NCBI RefSeq assembly: GCF_011762195.1
Contig: NZ_JAASQK010000003.1
Location: 124,001-188,000 of the forward strand
DNA: 64,000 nucleotides
Direction: 5' to 3'
Origin: Sphingomonas oligoaromativorans
Lineage (GTDB): Bacteria; Pseudomonadota; Alphaproteobacteria; Sphingomonadales; Sphingomonadaceae
The notes beneath the pieces are model-generated. The model did not search any database. It was not told the origin of the DNA and saw nothing but the letters and a program-made list of their open reading frames with translations. Positions 53,997 through 63,033 of this stretch are shown one piece after another. Numbering within the stretch: position 1 is the stretch's first letter; each line of letters opens with the position of its first letter. Both the position numbers and the translations under genes were made by a program.

Positions 53997-56657
53997 TCAG
54001 GCTGCGACCAGCGCCTCTTCGGGGATGTCCAGCGTGAAGATGGCGCCGCCCGCCGGATCGGTGGCGGCGGCGACGCCGATGCCGAGCGCGTCGGCGAAAC
54101 CCTTGACGATGGCGAGGCCGAGGCCGGAATCGCCGCTCCGGTCGCTGCCCTTGCCGCGCGCGAAGGTCTCGAAGATCGCCTCCTCGGCGCCGGGCTCGAT
54201 GCCGGGGCCATGATCGCGCACCTCGAGCAGCAGCCCGCCCGCCACGCGGCGCGCCTCGATCGCGATCGGCCCCTCCGGCCCGCCATGCTGGGTGGCGTTG
54301 GCGAGCAGGTTGATGAGGATGTGGTGGAGCAGCCGCGGATCGGTCCGCACCAGCGGCAGCGTGCCGGGGATGGCGAGGTCGATGCGGTTGTGGCGCAGCG
54401 TGTCGCGCAGATCGTGGACCGCGCTGCTGACGGCGTCGGTGAGATCGATGGGCTCGGGCACGAGCTGGAGCGCGCCCGCGTCCATGCGGACCATGTCGAC
54501 GAGATTGTCGAGGAAGCGCTTGAGGCGGCGGACCTCGGCGCGGGCCATCGCCACGGCGGGCGAGGCGGGGGCTTCCGCCGCCAGCGCCTCGACCGCGCCC
54601 GCCACCGAGGTGAGCGGCGTGCGCAGATCGTGCCCGATCGAGGAGAGCAGCGCGGCGCGCAGCCGGTCGCGCTCCTTGAGCAGGCCGAGCTCGCGCATCT
54701 CGCCCTCCAGCCGCAGCCGCTCGTGCGCCAGCGCCGCCTGGCCCACGAGCGTGGAGAGCAGCACGGTGCGATCGGCGGGCACCGGATCGGTGCCGTCGTC
54801 GCGCGCGAGGCCGAGCACGGCGAGCGTGCCGAGCGCCGTCTTGAGCGGGTGGAACTGCCAGTCGGCGGCGGTGAGCGTCGCGGTGCCGCGCCCGGCGGGC
54901 TCGCCCCGGCTCCAGCACCATTCGGCCGCCGCCTGATCCACCGGCCCGAGCGGCGCGGCCTCGGGCACGGCGGCCTTCACCATCACCACGCCATCGCGTT
55001 CGGCCAGCAGCAGCGTGTCGCAGCCGAGCAGCAGGCCGACCTCGGTGCAGATCGTCGAGGCCGTCTCCTGCCAGGTCGAGGAGCGCGCCAGCGCCTGCGC
55101 GAAGGCGGCGACCGAGGCGTTCTCGGTGGCGCTGCGGGTGGAGAGCGTCGCGCGCGCCTTGAGCCGCCCGGCGAGATGGCTGACCAGCCCGGCGATGCCG
55201 ATCAGCACCAGCATGGTGAGCAGGCTCTGCGGGTCGGCGATGGTGAAATTGTAGAGCGGCGGCAGGAAGAAGAAATTGTAGGCGAGCCCCGCCGCGAGGC
55301 TGGCGAACAGGCCGGTGCGCAGGCCGAAGCGCGCCGCCGTCAGGATCACGGGCAGCAGATAGATGAGATCGAGCCCGCCCGCGCCGACCAGCGGCTCCAC
55401 GAAATGGTCGATCACCGTGGTCACGGCCACCAGCGCCAGCGCCGCGCCGTAGCTCGACGGGCCGCCCCAGCCGCGGGTCAGCGGCGCGAGGCCGCGGCGC
55501 GGACGCTCGGCCGGCGCGGTGGCGGGGATGACGTGGAGCGCGAGGCCTTCCGGCCCCTCCTTGAGCAGCCGGTCCACCACCGATCCGTGGCGCGCCTCGA
55601 ACCACCAGCTCCGCCGCGACTTGCCGATGACGAGCTGGGTGGTGCGGGTGCCCGCGATATGATCGATGAGGCCGGAGGCGACGTCTTCCGCCGGCACGCG
55701 CGCGATGGTCGCGCCGAGGCTGGCGGCGAGCCTCAGCACGTCGGCGACGCGCTGGCGCTGCGCCTCGTTGAAGCCTTCGGCCCGCGCCGTCTCGATCACG
55801 ATCGCGGACCATGGCGCGCGCAATGCATCGGCGAGGCGCTTGGCGACGCGGATCAGGGCGTCGCCGCCGGGCTGCTCGCTGACGGCGACCAGCACGCGCT
55901 CGCCGCCGGCATAGACGCCGGGCAGCGCGCCCGCGTCGAGCATCTCCAGCATCTGCCGGTCGACGCTGAGTGCGGCGCGCCGCAGCGCCATCTCGCGCAG
56001 CGCCGACAGGTTGGGCTTGGAGAAGAAATGCTGGAGGGCGCGCGTCGCCTCCTCCGGCACATAGACCTTGCCGTCCTTCAGCCGCTCGATCAGCTCGTCG
56101 GGCGGCAGGTCGACCACCTTGATCTCGGCGCCCTCGAACACGCTGTCGGGCACCGTCTCGCGGACGCGGACGCGGGTGAAGCTCGCCACCACGTCGTTGA
56201 GGCTCTCGACATGCTGGATGTTGAGCGTGGTGTAGACGTCGATCCCGGCGGCGAGCAGTTCCTCGACATCCTGCCAGCGCTTGGGATGGCGGCTGCCCTC
56301 GACATTGGAATGGGCATATTCGTCGACGAGGGCGAGCTGCGGCCGGCGCGCCAACACCGCGTCGATGTCCATTTCGGTGAGCGGGCGGCCATGATGCTCG
56401 ATCTCGCGGCGGGGGATGATCTCGAACGGCTGGATCAGCGCCTCGGTCTCGGCGCGCCCGTGCGTCTCGACGACGGCCACCACCACGTCGACGCCGGCGC
56501 GCAGCCGTTCGGCGCCGTCGGTCAGCATCTCGTAGGTCTTGCCGACGCCCGGCGCCGCGCCGAGGAAGATCTTGAGCTGCCCGCGCGCCTCGCGCGTCGC
56601 GTGGCGCAGCAGGGCTTCGGGTGAGGGGCGGGGCGGTTGGGCGGTATGGCTGGCCAT
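53997..56657 (-). CDS. kdpD: Sensor histidine kinase KdpD
   Basis: A full-length 886-residue KdpD. The N-terminal KdpD domain has Walker A GAAPGVGKT near residue 32 and LVDEYAHSNVEGSRHPKRW near 110. A universal-stress-protein-like domain spans about 240-370 and four helices about 400-500. A GAF-like region follows, then the phospho-accepting His in IGHDLRTPLTSV near 665 and an ATPase with INLLANATQHGG. It senses K+ and envelope state and phosphorylates KdpE. Divergent from kdpE by 83 bases; no kdpFABC nearby. Confidence 0.94.
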   Translation of the reverse strand: MASHTAQPPRPSPEALLRHATREARGQLKIFLGAAPGVGKTYEMLTDGAERLRAGVDVVVAVVETHGRAETEALIQPFEIIPRREIEHHGRPLTEMDIDAVLARRPQLALVDEYAHSNVEGSRHPKRWQDVEELLAAGIDVYTTLNIQHVESLNDVVASFTRVRVRETVPDSVFEGAEIKVVDLPPDELIERLKDGKVYVPEEATRALQHFFSKPNLSALREMALRRAALSVDRQMLEMLDAGALPGVYAGGERVLVAVSEQPGGDALIRVAKRLADALRAPWSAIVIETARAEGFNEAQRQRVADVLRLAASLGATIARVPAEDVASGLIDHIAGTRTTQLVIGKSRRSWWFEARHGSVVDRLLKEGPEGLALHVIPATAPAERPRRGLAPLTRGWGGPSSYGAALALVAVTTVIDHFVEPLVGAGGLDLIYLLPVILTAARFGLRTGLFASLAAGLAYNFFFLPPLYNFTIADPQSLLTMLVLIGIAGLVSHLAGRLKARATLSTRSATENASVAAFAQALARSSTWQETASTICTEVGLLLGCDTLLLAERDGVVMVKAAVPEAAPLGPVDQAAAEWCWSRGEPAGRGTATLTAADWQFHPLKTALGTLAVLGLARDDGTDPVPADRTVLLSTLVGQAALAHERLRLEGEMRELGLLKERDRLRAALLSSIGHDLRTPLTSVAGAVEALAAEAPASPAVAMARAEVRRLKRFLDNLVDMVRMDAGALQLVPEPIDLTDAVSSAVHDLRDTLRHNRIDLAIPGTLPLVRTDPRLLHHILINLLANATQHGGPEGPIAIEARRVAGGLLLEVRDHGPGIEPGAEEAIFETFARGKGSDRSGDSGLGLAIVKGFADALGIGVAAATDPAGGAIFTLDIPEEALVAA

Positions 56658-56740
56658 AAGGGACGATCTGTACGCCCGCATAACGGATCAGGCTACCGGC
56701 TGGCTCGACGCAGGCGCGGCAACGGCATAATCGTCGCGCC

Positions 56741-57436
56741 ATGGCCCTGCCCCCCAAGCTGCTCGTCATCGAGGATGATCCCGCCATCCGCCGCCTGCTG
56801 CGCGTCACGCTGGAGCGGGCCGGCCATGCCGTCGCCGAGGCCGGAAGCGCGCGCGAGGCGCTGTCGCTGCTGCCGATCGAGAAGCCGCAGGTGATCCTGC
56901 TCGATCTCGGCCTGCCCGATCGGGACGGGCTGGAGCTGGTGCAGTTGCTCAAGCGCGACGGCGAGGCGACGCTGATCGTCGTCTCGGCGCGCGAGGCGAC
57001 GTCGGAGAAGGTCGCCGCGCTCGATCTCGGCGCCGACGATTATCTGGTGAAGCCGTTCGATACCGAGGAGTTGTTGGCGCGCATCCGCGCGGCGCTGCGC
57101 CACCGGCTCGACGCGCAGGGCGCCACGCACCGGATCGAGGCGGGCGGCGGGCTGGTGATCGATCTCGATCATCGCCGCGTCACGCGCTCGGGCACGGAGG
57201 TGCATCTCGCGCCCAAGGAATATGGCGTACTCGCGCTGCTCGCGGCGAAGCCGGACCGGGTGCTGAGCCACGCCCAGATCCTGCGCGAGGTATGGGGGCC
57301 GGCGCAGGCCGATCGGGTGGAATATCTGCGCATCGTCGTGCGCAGCCTGCGCCAGAAGCTGGAGGCGGACCCGGCGCGCCCGTCGTTGATCGTCAACGAG
57401 CTGGGCGTGGGTTATCGCCTGAAGCCGGGCGCCTGA
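56741..57436 (+). CDS. kdpE: Response regulator KdpE
   Basis: A 231-residue OmpR-type regulator. The receiver has KLLVIEDDPAIRRLL and phospho-acceptor Asp55 in VILLDLGLPDRDG. The winged helix ends with RIVVRSLRQKLEADPARP and NELGVGYRL, a KdpE-specific tail. It would activate a potassium-uptake operon. The gene is divergent from kdpD, an unusual layout because the pair is normally cotranscribed downstream of kdpFABC. Confidence 0.92.
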   Translation: MALPPKLLVIEDDPAIRRLLRVTLERAGHAVAEAGSAREALSLLPIEKPQVILLDLGLPDRDGLELVQLLKRDGEATLIVVSAREATSEKVAALDLGADDYLVKPFDTEELLARIRAALRHRLDAQGATHRIEAGGGLVIDLDHRRVTRSGTEVHLAPKEYGVLALLAAKPDRVLSHAQILREVWGPAQADRVEYLRIVVRSLRQKLEADPARPSLIVNELGVGYRLKPGA

Positions 57437-57467
57437 TCGGACGCCCGGCCGGGAGGCTTTCAGGAAA

Positions 57468-58013
57468 TCAGTTCTGCGGGGGCGGCGGCATGTCCTTGCC
57501 ACCGTGGCCGCCATGGCCATGGCCCTGCCGGCCGCCGCGCATCCCCATCCGCTCGCCCATCGCATGATGGTGGAGCCGGTCCAGCGCGTCGAAACGATGC
57601 TGCTGATCGGGGGTGAGGCTGGTGTAGAATTTCCGCGTGGCGTCGATCTTCTGCTTGGCGTCGGCGTCGCGGCGGTCGAGGTGGGCGGACATGCGGTCGA
57701 GCCGGGCCAGAGTGCCCTCGTCGGCGCTGGGTGGCGTCGCGCCCTCCGGCGGCCGCATCCCGCCTTCGCGGAAGCCATGATGCGGCTCGATCGCGCTCAG
57801 GAAGGCCTCGAGCGCCGGACGCTGATCGGCCCGCAGGCCGAGCAGCAGCGCGACGTCGTCGACATGCTGGGCGCGGATCTTGGCGAAGTCCGGCCTGGCC
57901 CAGCCGGCGTGCGGAGCGCGGGCGGGCGTCGCCGGATCGGCGGCGAGCGCCGGTGCGGCAAGGCCGGCCGCGAGCGCGATCAGGAACAGCGTGCGCAAAG
58001 GATATCCCCTCAA
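57468..58013 (-). CDS. Spy/CpxP-like periplasmic LTxxQ protein
   Basis: A 181-residue exported protein (signal peptide residues 1-24, ending APALA). A helical domain follows with the LTxxQ motif in FYTSLTPDQQHRFDAL near 132, a hallmark of Spy/CpxP/CnrX-type proteins. The C-terminus is rich in Gly, His and Met (GMRGGRQGHGHGGHGGKD), which could bind metals. It is divergent from a response regulator/kinase pair, as cpxP is from cpxRA in E. coli. Confidence 0.82.
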   Translation of the reverse strand: MRGYPLRTLFLIALAAGLAAPALAADPATPARAPHAGWARPDFAKIRAQHVDDVALLLGLRADQRPALEAFLSAIEPHHGFREGGMRPPEGATPPSADEGTLARLDRMSAHLDRRDADAKQKIDATRKFYTSLTPDQQHRFDALDRLHHHAMGERMGMRGGRQGHGHGGHGGKDMPPPPQN

Positions 58014-58114
58014 GTGGTTGACGATCCTGGTTCACCCGCTTTTGTGTCGGCGGAATGTCCGCAGAGTAGCACCATCGAAATCCGCCGCACACATCTTCGC
58101 GGCATCGCGGGAGG

Positions 58115-58849
58115 ATGAACATGGAGGCACCGTTCCCCGAGCGCGCCGCAGAGTCGATCGCGCATCTGCTGGTCGTCGACGACGACGCCGGCATCCGCCT
58201 GCTGCTGGCCGAGCGACTCGGCACCTACGGCTATCGCGTGACGACGGCGTCCGGCGTCGCGGAGATGGACCGGGTGCTGGCGCGCGGCGGGGTCGATCTC
58301 GTCATCCTCGATGTGATGATGCCGGGCGAGGACGGGCTCACCGCCTGCCGGCGCCTGGTGCAGGCGGGCGGGCCTCCGGTCATCCTCCTCTCCGCGCTGG
58401 GCGACGAGCAGGATCGCATCGTCGGGCTGGAGCTGGGCGCCGACCATTATCTCTCCAAGCCGTGCAGCCCGCGCGAGATCCTCGCCCATGTCCGCGCGCT
58501 GCTGCGCCGGCAGAAGGCGCCCGAGGCCGAGGCGCGGCGGGGCTTCGCCTTCATGGGCTGGCGGATGGATCTCGATTCGCACGAGCTGTTCGACCCGGAG
58601 GGCGTGCTGGTCCATCTGTCCGACGGTGAGTTCGCGGTGCTGCGCGTCTTCGCCGAGCGTCCGCGCCGGGTGCTGACCCGCGAGGAGCTGCTCCACAGCG
58701 CGCGCGGGCCGGATTCGGATGCGTTCGATCGCGCCATCGACGTGCAGGTCAGCCGCCTGCGGCGCAAGCTGCGCGCCGGCGACAGCGACCTGATCCGCAC
58801 CGTCCGCAACGAAGGCTATATGTTCGTGCCCAAGGTGACGCAGGCGTGA
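58115..58849 (+). CDS. OmpR-family response regulator
   Basis: A 244-residue regulator. The receiver domain (residues 16-130) has Asp66 in VILDVMMPGEDG, Thr/Ser in ILLSALGD and Lys in YLSKPCSP. The C-terminal winged helix contains AIDVQVSRLRRKLRAGDS and RNEGYMF. It pairs with the following kinase (GTGA overlap). ATG at 58115 or 58121 could start it. A palindrome GCGGA-ATG-TCCGC (58050-58062) upstream could be an operator. Confidence 0.9.
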   Translation: MNMEAPFPERAAESIAHLLVVDDDAGIRLLLAERLGTYGYRVTTASGVAEMDRVLARGGVDLVILDVMMPGEDGLTACRRLVQAGGPPVILLSALGDEQDRIVGLELGADHYLSKPCSPREILAHVRALLRRQKAPEAEARRGFAFMGWRMDLDSHELFDPEGVLVHLSDGEFAVLRVFAERPRRVLTREELLHSARGPDSDAFDRAIDVQVSRLRRKLRAGDSDLIRTVRNEGYMFVPKVTQA

Positions 58850-60162
58850 AGGCCATTCCGGCGCGGCACCGGCTGCCCCTGTTCCTGCGCATCTTCGGTG
58901 TGATGCTGTTCGCGCTGCTCGGCGCGCAGTTGCTCGATTTCGCGATGCTGGTGTCGGTGCCGCCGCCGACGCCGCGCCTCTATCCGATCGCCGAGGTGGC
59001 GCAGGTGCTGCATGGCGATGTGCCGGGCAATGGCGACTATCACGTCTCGATCGAATGGGCGCCGCCGCCGGATGACGGCCAGCCCCATGGCGAGCATGTG
59101 CGGCAGCGTCTGGCCGAGCGACTCGGCGCGTCCGTCGATGACGTCCATGTCGTGATCGACCGGCCGCCGCTGTTCATGGGGCCGCCGAGGCCGCGCCGTT
59201 ACGAACATGCGCATGGCGAGCAGGGCGAGATCCTGTTCGGGCACTTCACCGCCGCCTATCGCATGGCGGACGGGCGCTGGCGCGTGGTCAGGGTCCGGCA
59301 TCAGGGGATCGAGCCCTGGCATTGGCGCATCCTGTTGTGGCTGTTGGGAACGCTGGTGGCGGCACTGCCCTTCGCCTGGCTGGTGGCGCGGCATGTCGCC
59401 AAGCCGATCGGGCTGTTCGCCGCCGCCGCCGAGCGGCTGGGCCGCGATCCCCGCGCGCCGCCGCTGCTGGTCGACGGGCCGGCCGAGGTCGCGCTCGCGG
59501 CGGGCGCCTTCAACGAGATGCAGGCCCGCATCGGCCGCTATGTCGAGGATCGCGTGACGATGGCGGCGGCGATGGCGCATGATCTGCGCACGCCGCTGAT
59601 GCGGCTCGCGCTGCGTGTCGAGAAGGTCGCGCCCGCCGAGCGTTCCGCCATGGAAACCGATATCGGCGAGATGAAGGAGATGATCGCCGCCGCGCTCGCC
59701 TTCGTGCGCGACACCGGCCGCCCGCCGCGCCGGCAGAAGCTCAGCCTCCGCGCGCTTACCGAAAGCGTGGCGGACGGCATGGTCGACATGGGCGCGGACG
59801 TGACGGTCGAGCCTGGCGAGGATCTGGTGATCGAGGCCGATGTGGCGGGCCTGAAGGCGATGCTCTCCAACCTGATCGGCAATGCGGTCACTTATGCGGG
59901 GCAGGCGCGGGTGCGGATCGCCAGGCCCGACGGTCATGCGCTGATCGAGGTGGCCGACGACGGGCCGGGGCTTCCCGAGGCGCTGCTGGAGCGGGTGTTC
60001 GAGCCCTTCTTCCGCGCCGAGCCTTCCCGCAACCGGGAGACGGGCGGCAGCGGCCTCGGCCTCGCCAGCGCGCGGGCGGTGGCGCGTGCGCACGGCGGGG
60101 ACGTGACGCTTTTCAACCGGGCCGGCGGCGGTCTGCTTGCTCGCGTCCTGCTGCCGCTTTGA
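58846..60162 (+). CDS. Two-component sensor histidine kinase (Cpx/OmpR-type)
   Basis: A 438-residue inner membrane kinase. Helix 1 is near 14-34 and helix 2 near 162-184, enclosing a 125-residue periplasmic domain rich in Pro, His and Arg. HAMP, then the phospho-accepting His in AMAHDLRTPLMRLAL near 245, the N box LSNLIGNAVTYAG near 345 and G boxes SGLGLASARAV. The sensor is not a recognised domain. GTG start couples it to the regulator. Confidence 0.9.
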   Translation: MKAIPARHRLPLFLRIFGVMLFALLGAQLLDFAMLVSVPPPTPRLYPIAEVAQVLHGDVPGNGDYHVSIEWAPPPDDGQPHGEHVRQRLAERLGASVDDVHVVIDRPPLFMGPPRPRRYEHAHGEQGEILFGHFTAAYRMADGRWRVVRVRHQGIEPWHWRILLWLLGTLVAALPFAWLVARHVAKPIGLFAAAAERLGRDPRAPPLLVDGPAEVALAAGAFNEMQARIGRYVEDRVTMAAAMAHDLRTPLMRLALRVEKVAPAERSAMETDIGEMKEMIAAALAFVRDTGRPPRRQKLSLRALTESVADGMVDMGADVTVEPGEDLVIEADVAGLKAMLSNLIGNAVTYAGQARVRIARPDGHALIEVADDGPGLPEALLERVFEPFFRAEPSRNRETGGSGLGLASARAVARAHGGDVTLFNRAGGGLLARVLLPL

Positions 60163-60211
60163 CAGCGGCGCCCATCGCGCTATCGGCACAGGGACAAGAG
60201 GACCAGAGGAT

Positions 60212-60988
60212 ATGGGCATGCGGTTCGCGGGATGGTCGTTCGGGGCGTGGTTGCTGATGGGGAGCGCGGCGGTCGCGGCTCCGCAGGATACGCCGCCGCC
60301 GGGGGCCGCGCCCGCTCCGGCTTCGTCCGTGATTGTCTCCGCGCCCGCGCCGGCGGTGACGCCGCTGGCCGGCGGGCACATCTTCATCAGCCCGATGGGC
60401 GAGCCCTTCCACGGCGCCGAGGGCGTGTCGGGGGCGGAGGAATGGTTCCGCAAGGCCGACGCCGATCATGACAACCGCATCACGCCCAAGGAGTTCGAGG
60501 CCGATGCGATGCGCTTCTTCGCGACGCTCGACACCGATCATGACGGGCTGATCGGCCCGGACGAGATCGAGCATTACGAAACCGACGTCGCGCCGGAGAT
60601 CCGCGTGCTGAGCACCTATGGCGACCCGTCGCTCGCCAAGACGGACGACGACGGCCATGTCACCCCGCCGCCCTATCCGACGCGACTCGGCGCGGGGCGC
60701 TACGGCTTTCTCGATTCGCCCGAACCGGTGGTGTCGGCCGACACCAATTTCGACCGTGCCGTCTCGCGGCAGGAGTTCGCGATGACGGCGTCCAAGCGCT
60801 TCAAGCTGCTCGACGCGAATGGCGACGGTGTGCTGACCCGCGACGAACTGCCCAAGCTCGATCTCCATGTCGGCCGGAAGGGCGGCTATGGCGGCCGCAA
60901 CGGCGGCGGCGGCGGTGGGCGAGGCGGTCATGGCGGTCATCATGGCGGCCATGGCGGCGGCATGGGCGGTGGCGGCTTCGGGGGCTGA
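60212..60988 (+). CDS. Secreted EF-hand protein with Gly/His-rich tail
   Basis: A 258-residue exported protein: signal peptide (residues 1-23), Ala/Pro linker, then EF-hand loops DADHDNRITPKE near 85, DTDHDGLIGPDE near 101 and DANGDGVLTRDE near 205; a degenerate one (DTNFDRAVSRQE) precedes the last. It should bind Ca2+ outside the membrane. The last 35 residues are almost all Gly and His, with possible metal affinity. It begins 49 bases after the kinase and may be co-expressed. Confidence 0.85.
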   Translation: MGMRFAGWSFGAWLLMGSAAVAAPQDTPPPGAAPAPASSVIVSAPAPAVTPLAGGHIFISPMGEPFHGAEGVSGAEEWFRKADADHDNRITPKEFEADAMRFFATLDTDHDGLIGPDEIEHYETDVAPEIRVLSTYGDPSLAKTDDDGHVTPPPYPTRLGAGRYGFLDSPEPVVSADTNFDRAVSRQEFAMTASKRFKLLDANGDGVLTRDELPKLDLHVGRKGGYGGRNGGGGGGRGGHGGHHGGHGGGMGGGGFGG

Positions 60989-61000
60989 GCCTCCGCCCGC

Positions 61001-61174
61001 TCAGGCGAGCATCGTCGCCAGGAACCAGATTCGCGTCGCCTGAGTCCGCATGATCGGCCGGCGGCAATAGCGGCAGACGCCGCGATCGACATCGCCATCC
61101 GGCTGTCGGCGCGCCGGAACGGGCGTGTGCCGCCCGGCCCGGCAACGCTCCGCCCGAGTCATTCTCCCGGCCAT
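61001..61174 (-). CDS. Small CxxC-containing protein, hypothetical
   Basis: A 57-residue candidate: MAGRMTRAERCRAGRHT, then GVCRYCRRPIMRTQATRIWF. The C-x-A-G-x-H and CRYC elements form a plausible zinc knuckle. AAGG lies five bases before the chosen ATG; an in-frame ATG six codons earlier exists. It converges on the EF-hand gene with 12 bases between the stops. I consider it probable but not certain; no function can be given. Confidence 0.5.
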   Translation of the reverse strand: MAGRMTRAERCRAGRHTPVPARRQPDGDVDRGVCRYCRRPIMRTQATRIWFLATMLA

Positions 61175-61250
61175 CGCTGCCTTCTCCTTCATCGAAGAGG
61201 GCAGTGGCAGGCCTATCTGTCGGGCGGATGTCCGATTGTTGCGGAGTCGA

Positions 61251-62141
61251 TCAGCCGGGCTGGCGGCCGTCGAGCATCGCGATGATGGCCGAAAAGTCCC
61301 GGTGCCCGCCGCCGGCGTTCACGAAGCTCTGATAAAGCGCCTCGGCGGCCGATCCCATCGGAACGGCGGCGTCGACGCCCTGCGCCGCCTGCATGGCGAG
61401 CTTCAGATCCTTGAGCATCAGTGCCGCCGCGAAGCCGCCTTCATAGCCGCGGTCGGCGGGGCTCTCCGGGCCGACGCCGGGCAGTGGGCAATAGCTCGTC
61501 AGCGACCAGCTCTGGCCGGATGCCTTGGACGCGATATCGTAGAATTTCCGCGGATCGAGCCCGAGCCGGACGGCCATGGCCAGCGCCTCGCAGGTGGCGA
61601 TCATCTGACTGCCGAGGATCATGTTGTTGCAGATCTTGGCGGCCTGCCCCGCGCCCGCGTCGCCGGCATGGATGACGGCCTTGCCCATCCGGGCGAGGAT
61701 CGGCTCGGCGCGCGCGAAGGCCGCATCCGTGCCGCCGACCATGAAGGTGAGCGTGCCGCCATTGGCCGCCGCGATCCCGCCCGAGACGGGGGCGTCGACC
61801 ATCTCGAAGCCACGCTCCGCGGCCTGCGCGATCACCGCGCGGGCGGTGGCGACGTCGATGGTGGAGCAGTCGATCAGCAGCGTGCCCGGCTTCACCGCGC
61901 CGAAGATCTGCTCGCCATAGACGCTCGCCACATGCTTGCCTGCGGGCAGCATGGTGACGACCGCATCGACCTTCGCCGCGGCCTCGGCGGCGGATTCCGC
62001 GATGGCGCAGCCGCCGTCGCGCGCGCGGGCGAGCGCTGGCTCGGCGAGATCGAAGGCGACGACCTCATGCCCCGCCTTCACGAGGTTGAGCGCCATCCCA
62101 CCGCCCATATTGCCAAGCCCGACGAAGCCGATGCGTGCCAT
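61251..62141 (-). CDS. mmsB: 3-hydroxyisobutyrate dehydrogenase
   Basis: Oxidises 3-hydroxyisobutyrate to methylmalonate semialdehyde with NAD in valine breakdown. A 296-residue protein with the dinucleotide motif FVGLGNMGGGMALNLVKAG at 6-24, DAPVSGGIAAANGGTL near 119 and catalytic Lys in GAGQAAKICNNM near 170. GGAGAGGACAGG lies directly upstream of the start. It follows the enoyl-CoA hydratase on the same strand across repeat R2. Confidence 0.94.
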   Translation of the reverse strand: MARIGFVGLGNMGGGMALNLVKAGHEVVAFDLAEPALARARDGGCAIAESAAEAAAKVDAVVTMLPAGKHVASVYGEQIFGAVKPGTLLIDCSTIDVATARAVIAQAAERGFEMVDAPVSGGIAAANGGTLTFMVGGTDAAFARAEPILARMGKAVIHAGDAGAGQAAKICNNMILGSQMIATCEALAMAVRLGLDPRKFYDIASKASGQSWSLTSYCPLPGVGPESPADRGYEGGFAAALMLKDLKLAMQAAQGVDAAVPMGSAAEALYQSFVNAGGGHRDFSAIIAMLDGRQPG

Positions 62142-62167
62142 GTCCTGTCCTCTCCATTTGCAGTCTC

Positions 62168-62250
62168 CGTCATCCTGACGAACGTCAGGATCCAGAGCCC
62201 CGAACCTTGTGCCCTGAGGCTCTGGATCCCGGATCAAGTCCGGGATGACG
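62168..62250. repeat. Composite palindromic repeat, copy R2
   Basis: An 83-base element whose left arm (62168-62197) and right arm (62219-62250) are the exact reverse complements of the arms of copy R1 (17705-17734 and 17653-17684). Only the central 21 bases differ. It occupies the gap between the enoyl-CoA hydratase and mmsB genes. Confidence 0.85.
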
Positions 62251-62259
62251 GTTGTGGGA

Positions 62260-63033
62260 TCACTTGCCCGTCCAGTTGCCGGGGCGCTTCTCGACGAAGG
62301 TCTTCATGCCCTCGGCCTTGTCGTCGGTGGCGCACAGGCCCGCGAACAGGCGCCGCTCGAACAGGATGCCTTGCGCGAGGCCGGTCTCGAACGCGGCGTT
62401 GACCATCTCCTTGTTGGCGAGCGTCGCGAGCGGCGGCATCGAGGCGATGGTCCTGGCGGTCTTCATCGCTTCGTCGAGAAGCTCGTCGGCGGGGACGACG
62501 CGGGCGACGAGGCCGGAGCGCTCGGCTTCCACCGCGTCCATCATCCGGCCGGTGAGGCACATCTCCATCGCTTTCGCCTTGCCCACCGCGCGGGTGAGCC
62601 GCTGCGATCCGCCCATGCCGGGGCCGACGCCGAGCTTGATCTCGGGCTGGCCGAACCTGGCGGTGTCGGCGGCGAGGATGAAGTCGCACATCATCGCCAC
62701 CTCGCAGCCGCCGCCCAGCGCATAGCCGGCGACGGCCGCGATGATCGGCTTGCGCGTGCGGGTGAAATCCTCCCAGCCGGCGAAGAAGTTGGTGCCATAG
62801 GCATGGGCGAAGCCCATCGCCTCCATCTCCTTGATGTCGGCGCCCGCCGCGAACGCCTTCTCGCTGCCCGTCACGACCATGCAGCGCTGGCTCGGATCGG
62901 CGTCATAGGTGCGGGCGGCCGCGACCATCTCCTTCAGCACCGTCGAGTTGAGCGCGTTCAGCGCCTGCGGACGGTTGAGGCGGAGGAGCGTGACGGCGTC
63001 GTGCTGCTCGACGAGGATGGTTTCGTAGGTCAT
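62260..63033 (-). CDS. Enoyl-CoA hydratase
   Basis: Hydrates trans-2-enoyl-CoA; here probably methacrylyl-CoA in valine degradation. A 257-residue crotonase with [15 protein letters not shown] near residue 20, oxyanion hole [12 protein letters not shown] near 61 and [18 protein letters not shown] near 104 with the two catalytic Glu positions. It overlaps the acyl-CoA dehydrogenase gene by ATGA. Confidence 0.92.
   Translation of the reverse strand: MTYETILVEQHDAVTLLRLNRPQALNALNSTVLKEMVAAARTYDADPSQRCMVVTGSEKAFAAGADIKEMEAMGFAHAYGTNFFAGWEDFTRTRKPIIAAVAGYALGGGCEVAMMCDFILAADTARFGQPEIKLGVGPGMGGSQRLTRAVGKAKAMEMCLTGRMMDAVEAERSGLVARVVPADELLDEAMKTARTIASMPPLATLANKEMVNAAFETGLAQGILFERRLFAGLCATDDKAEGMKTFVEKRPGNWTGK

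Noticed and set aside
53985-56624. 879-codon plus-strand frame opposite kdpD
   Set aside because: It is antisense to a gene with full KdpD architecture and has composition typical of shadow frames.
53020-56952. A 1310-codon minus-strand frame that ends with the SDR sequence
   Set aside because: Only its C-terminal 298 residues (from MNRWTIADMG) are a real protein. The first thousand residues are an off-frame reading of kdpD.
60860-60988. GGCGGC/CATGGCGG tandem triplets as a possible CRISPR or VNTR
   Set aside because: They encode the Gly/His-rich tail of the EF-hand protein and have no spacer structure.
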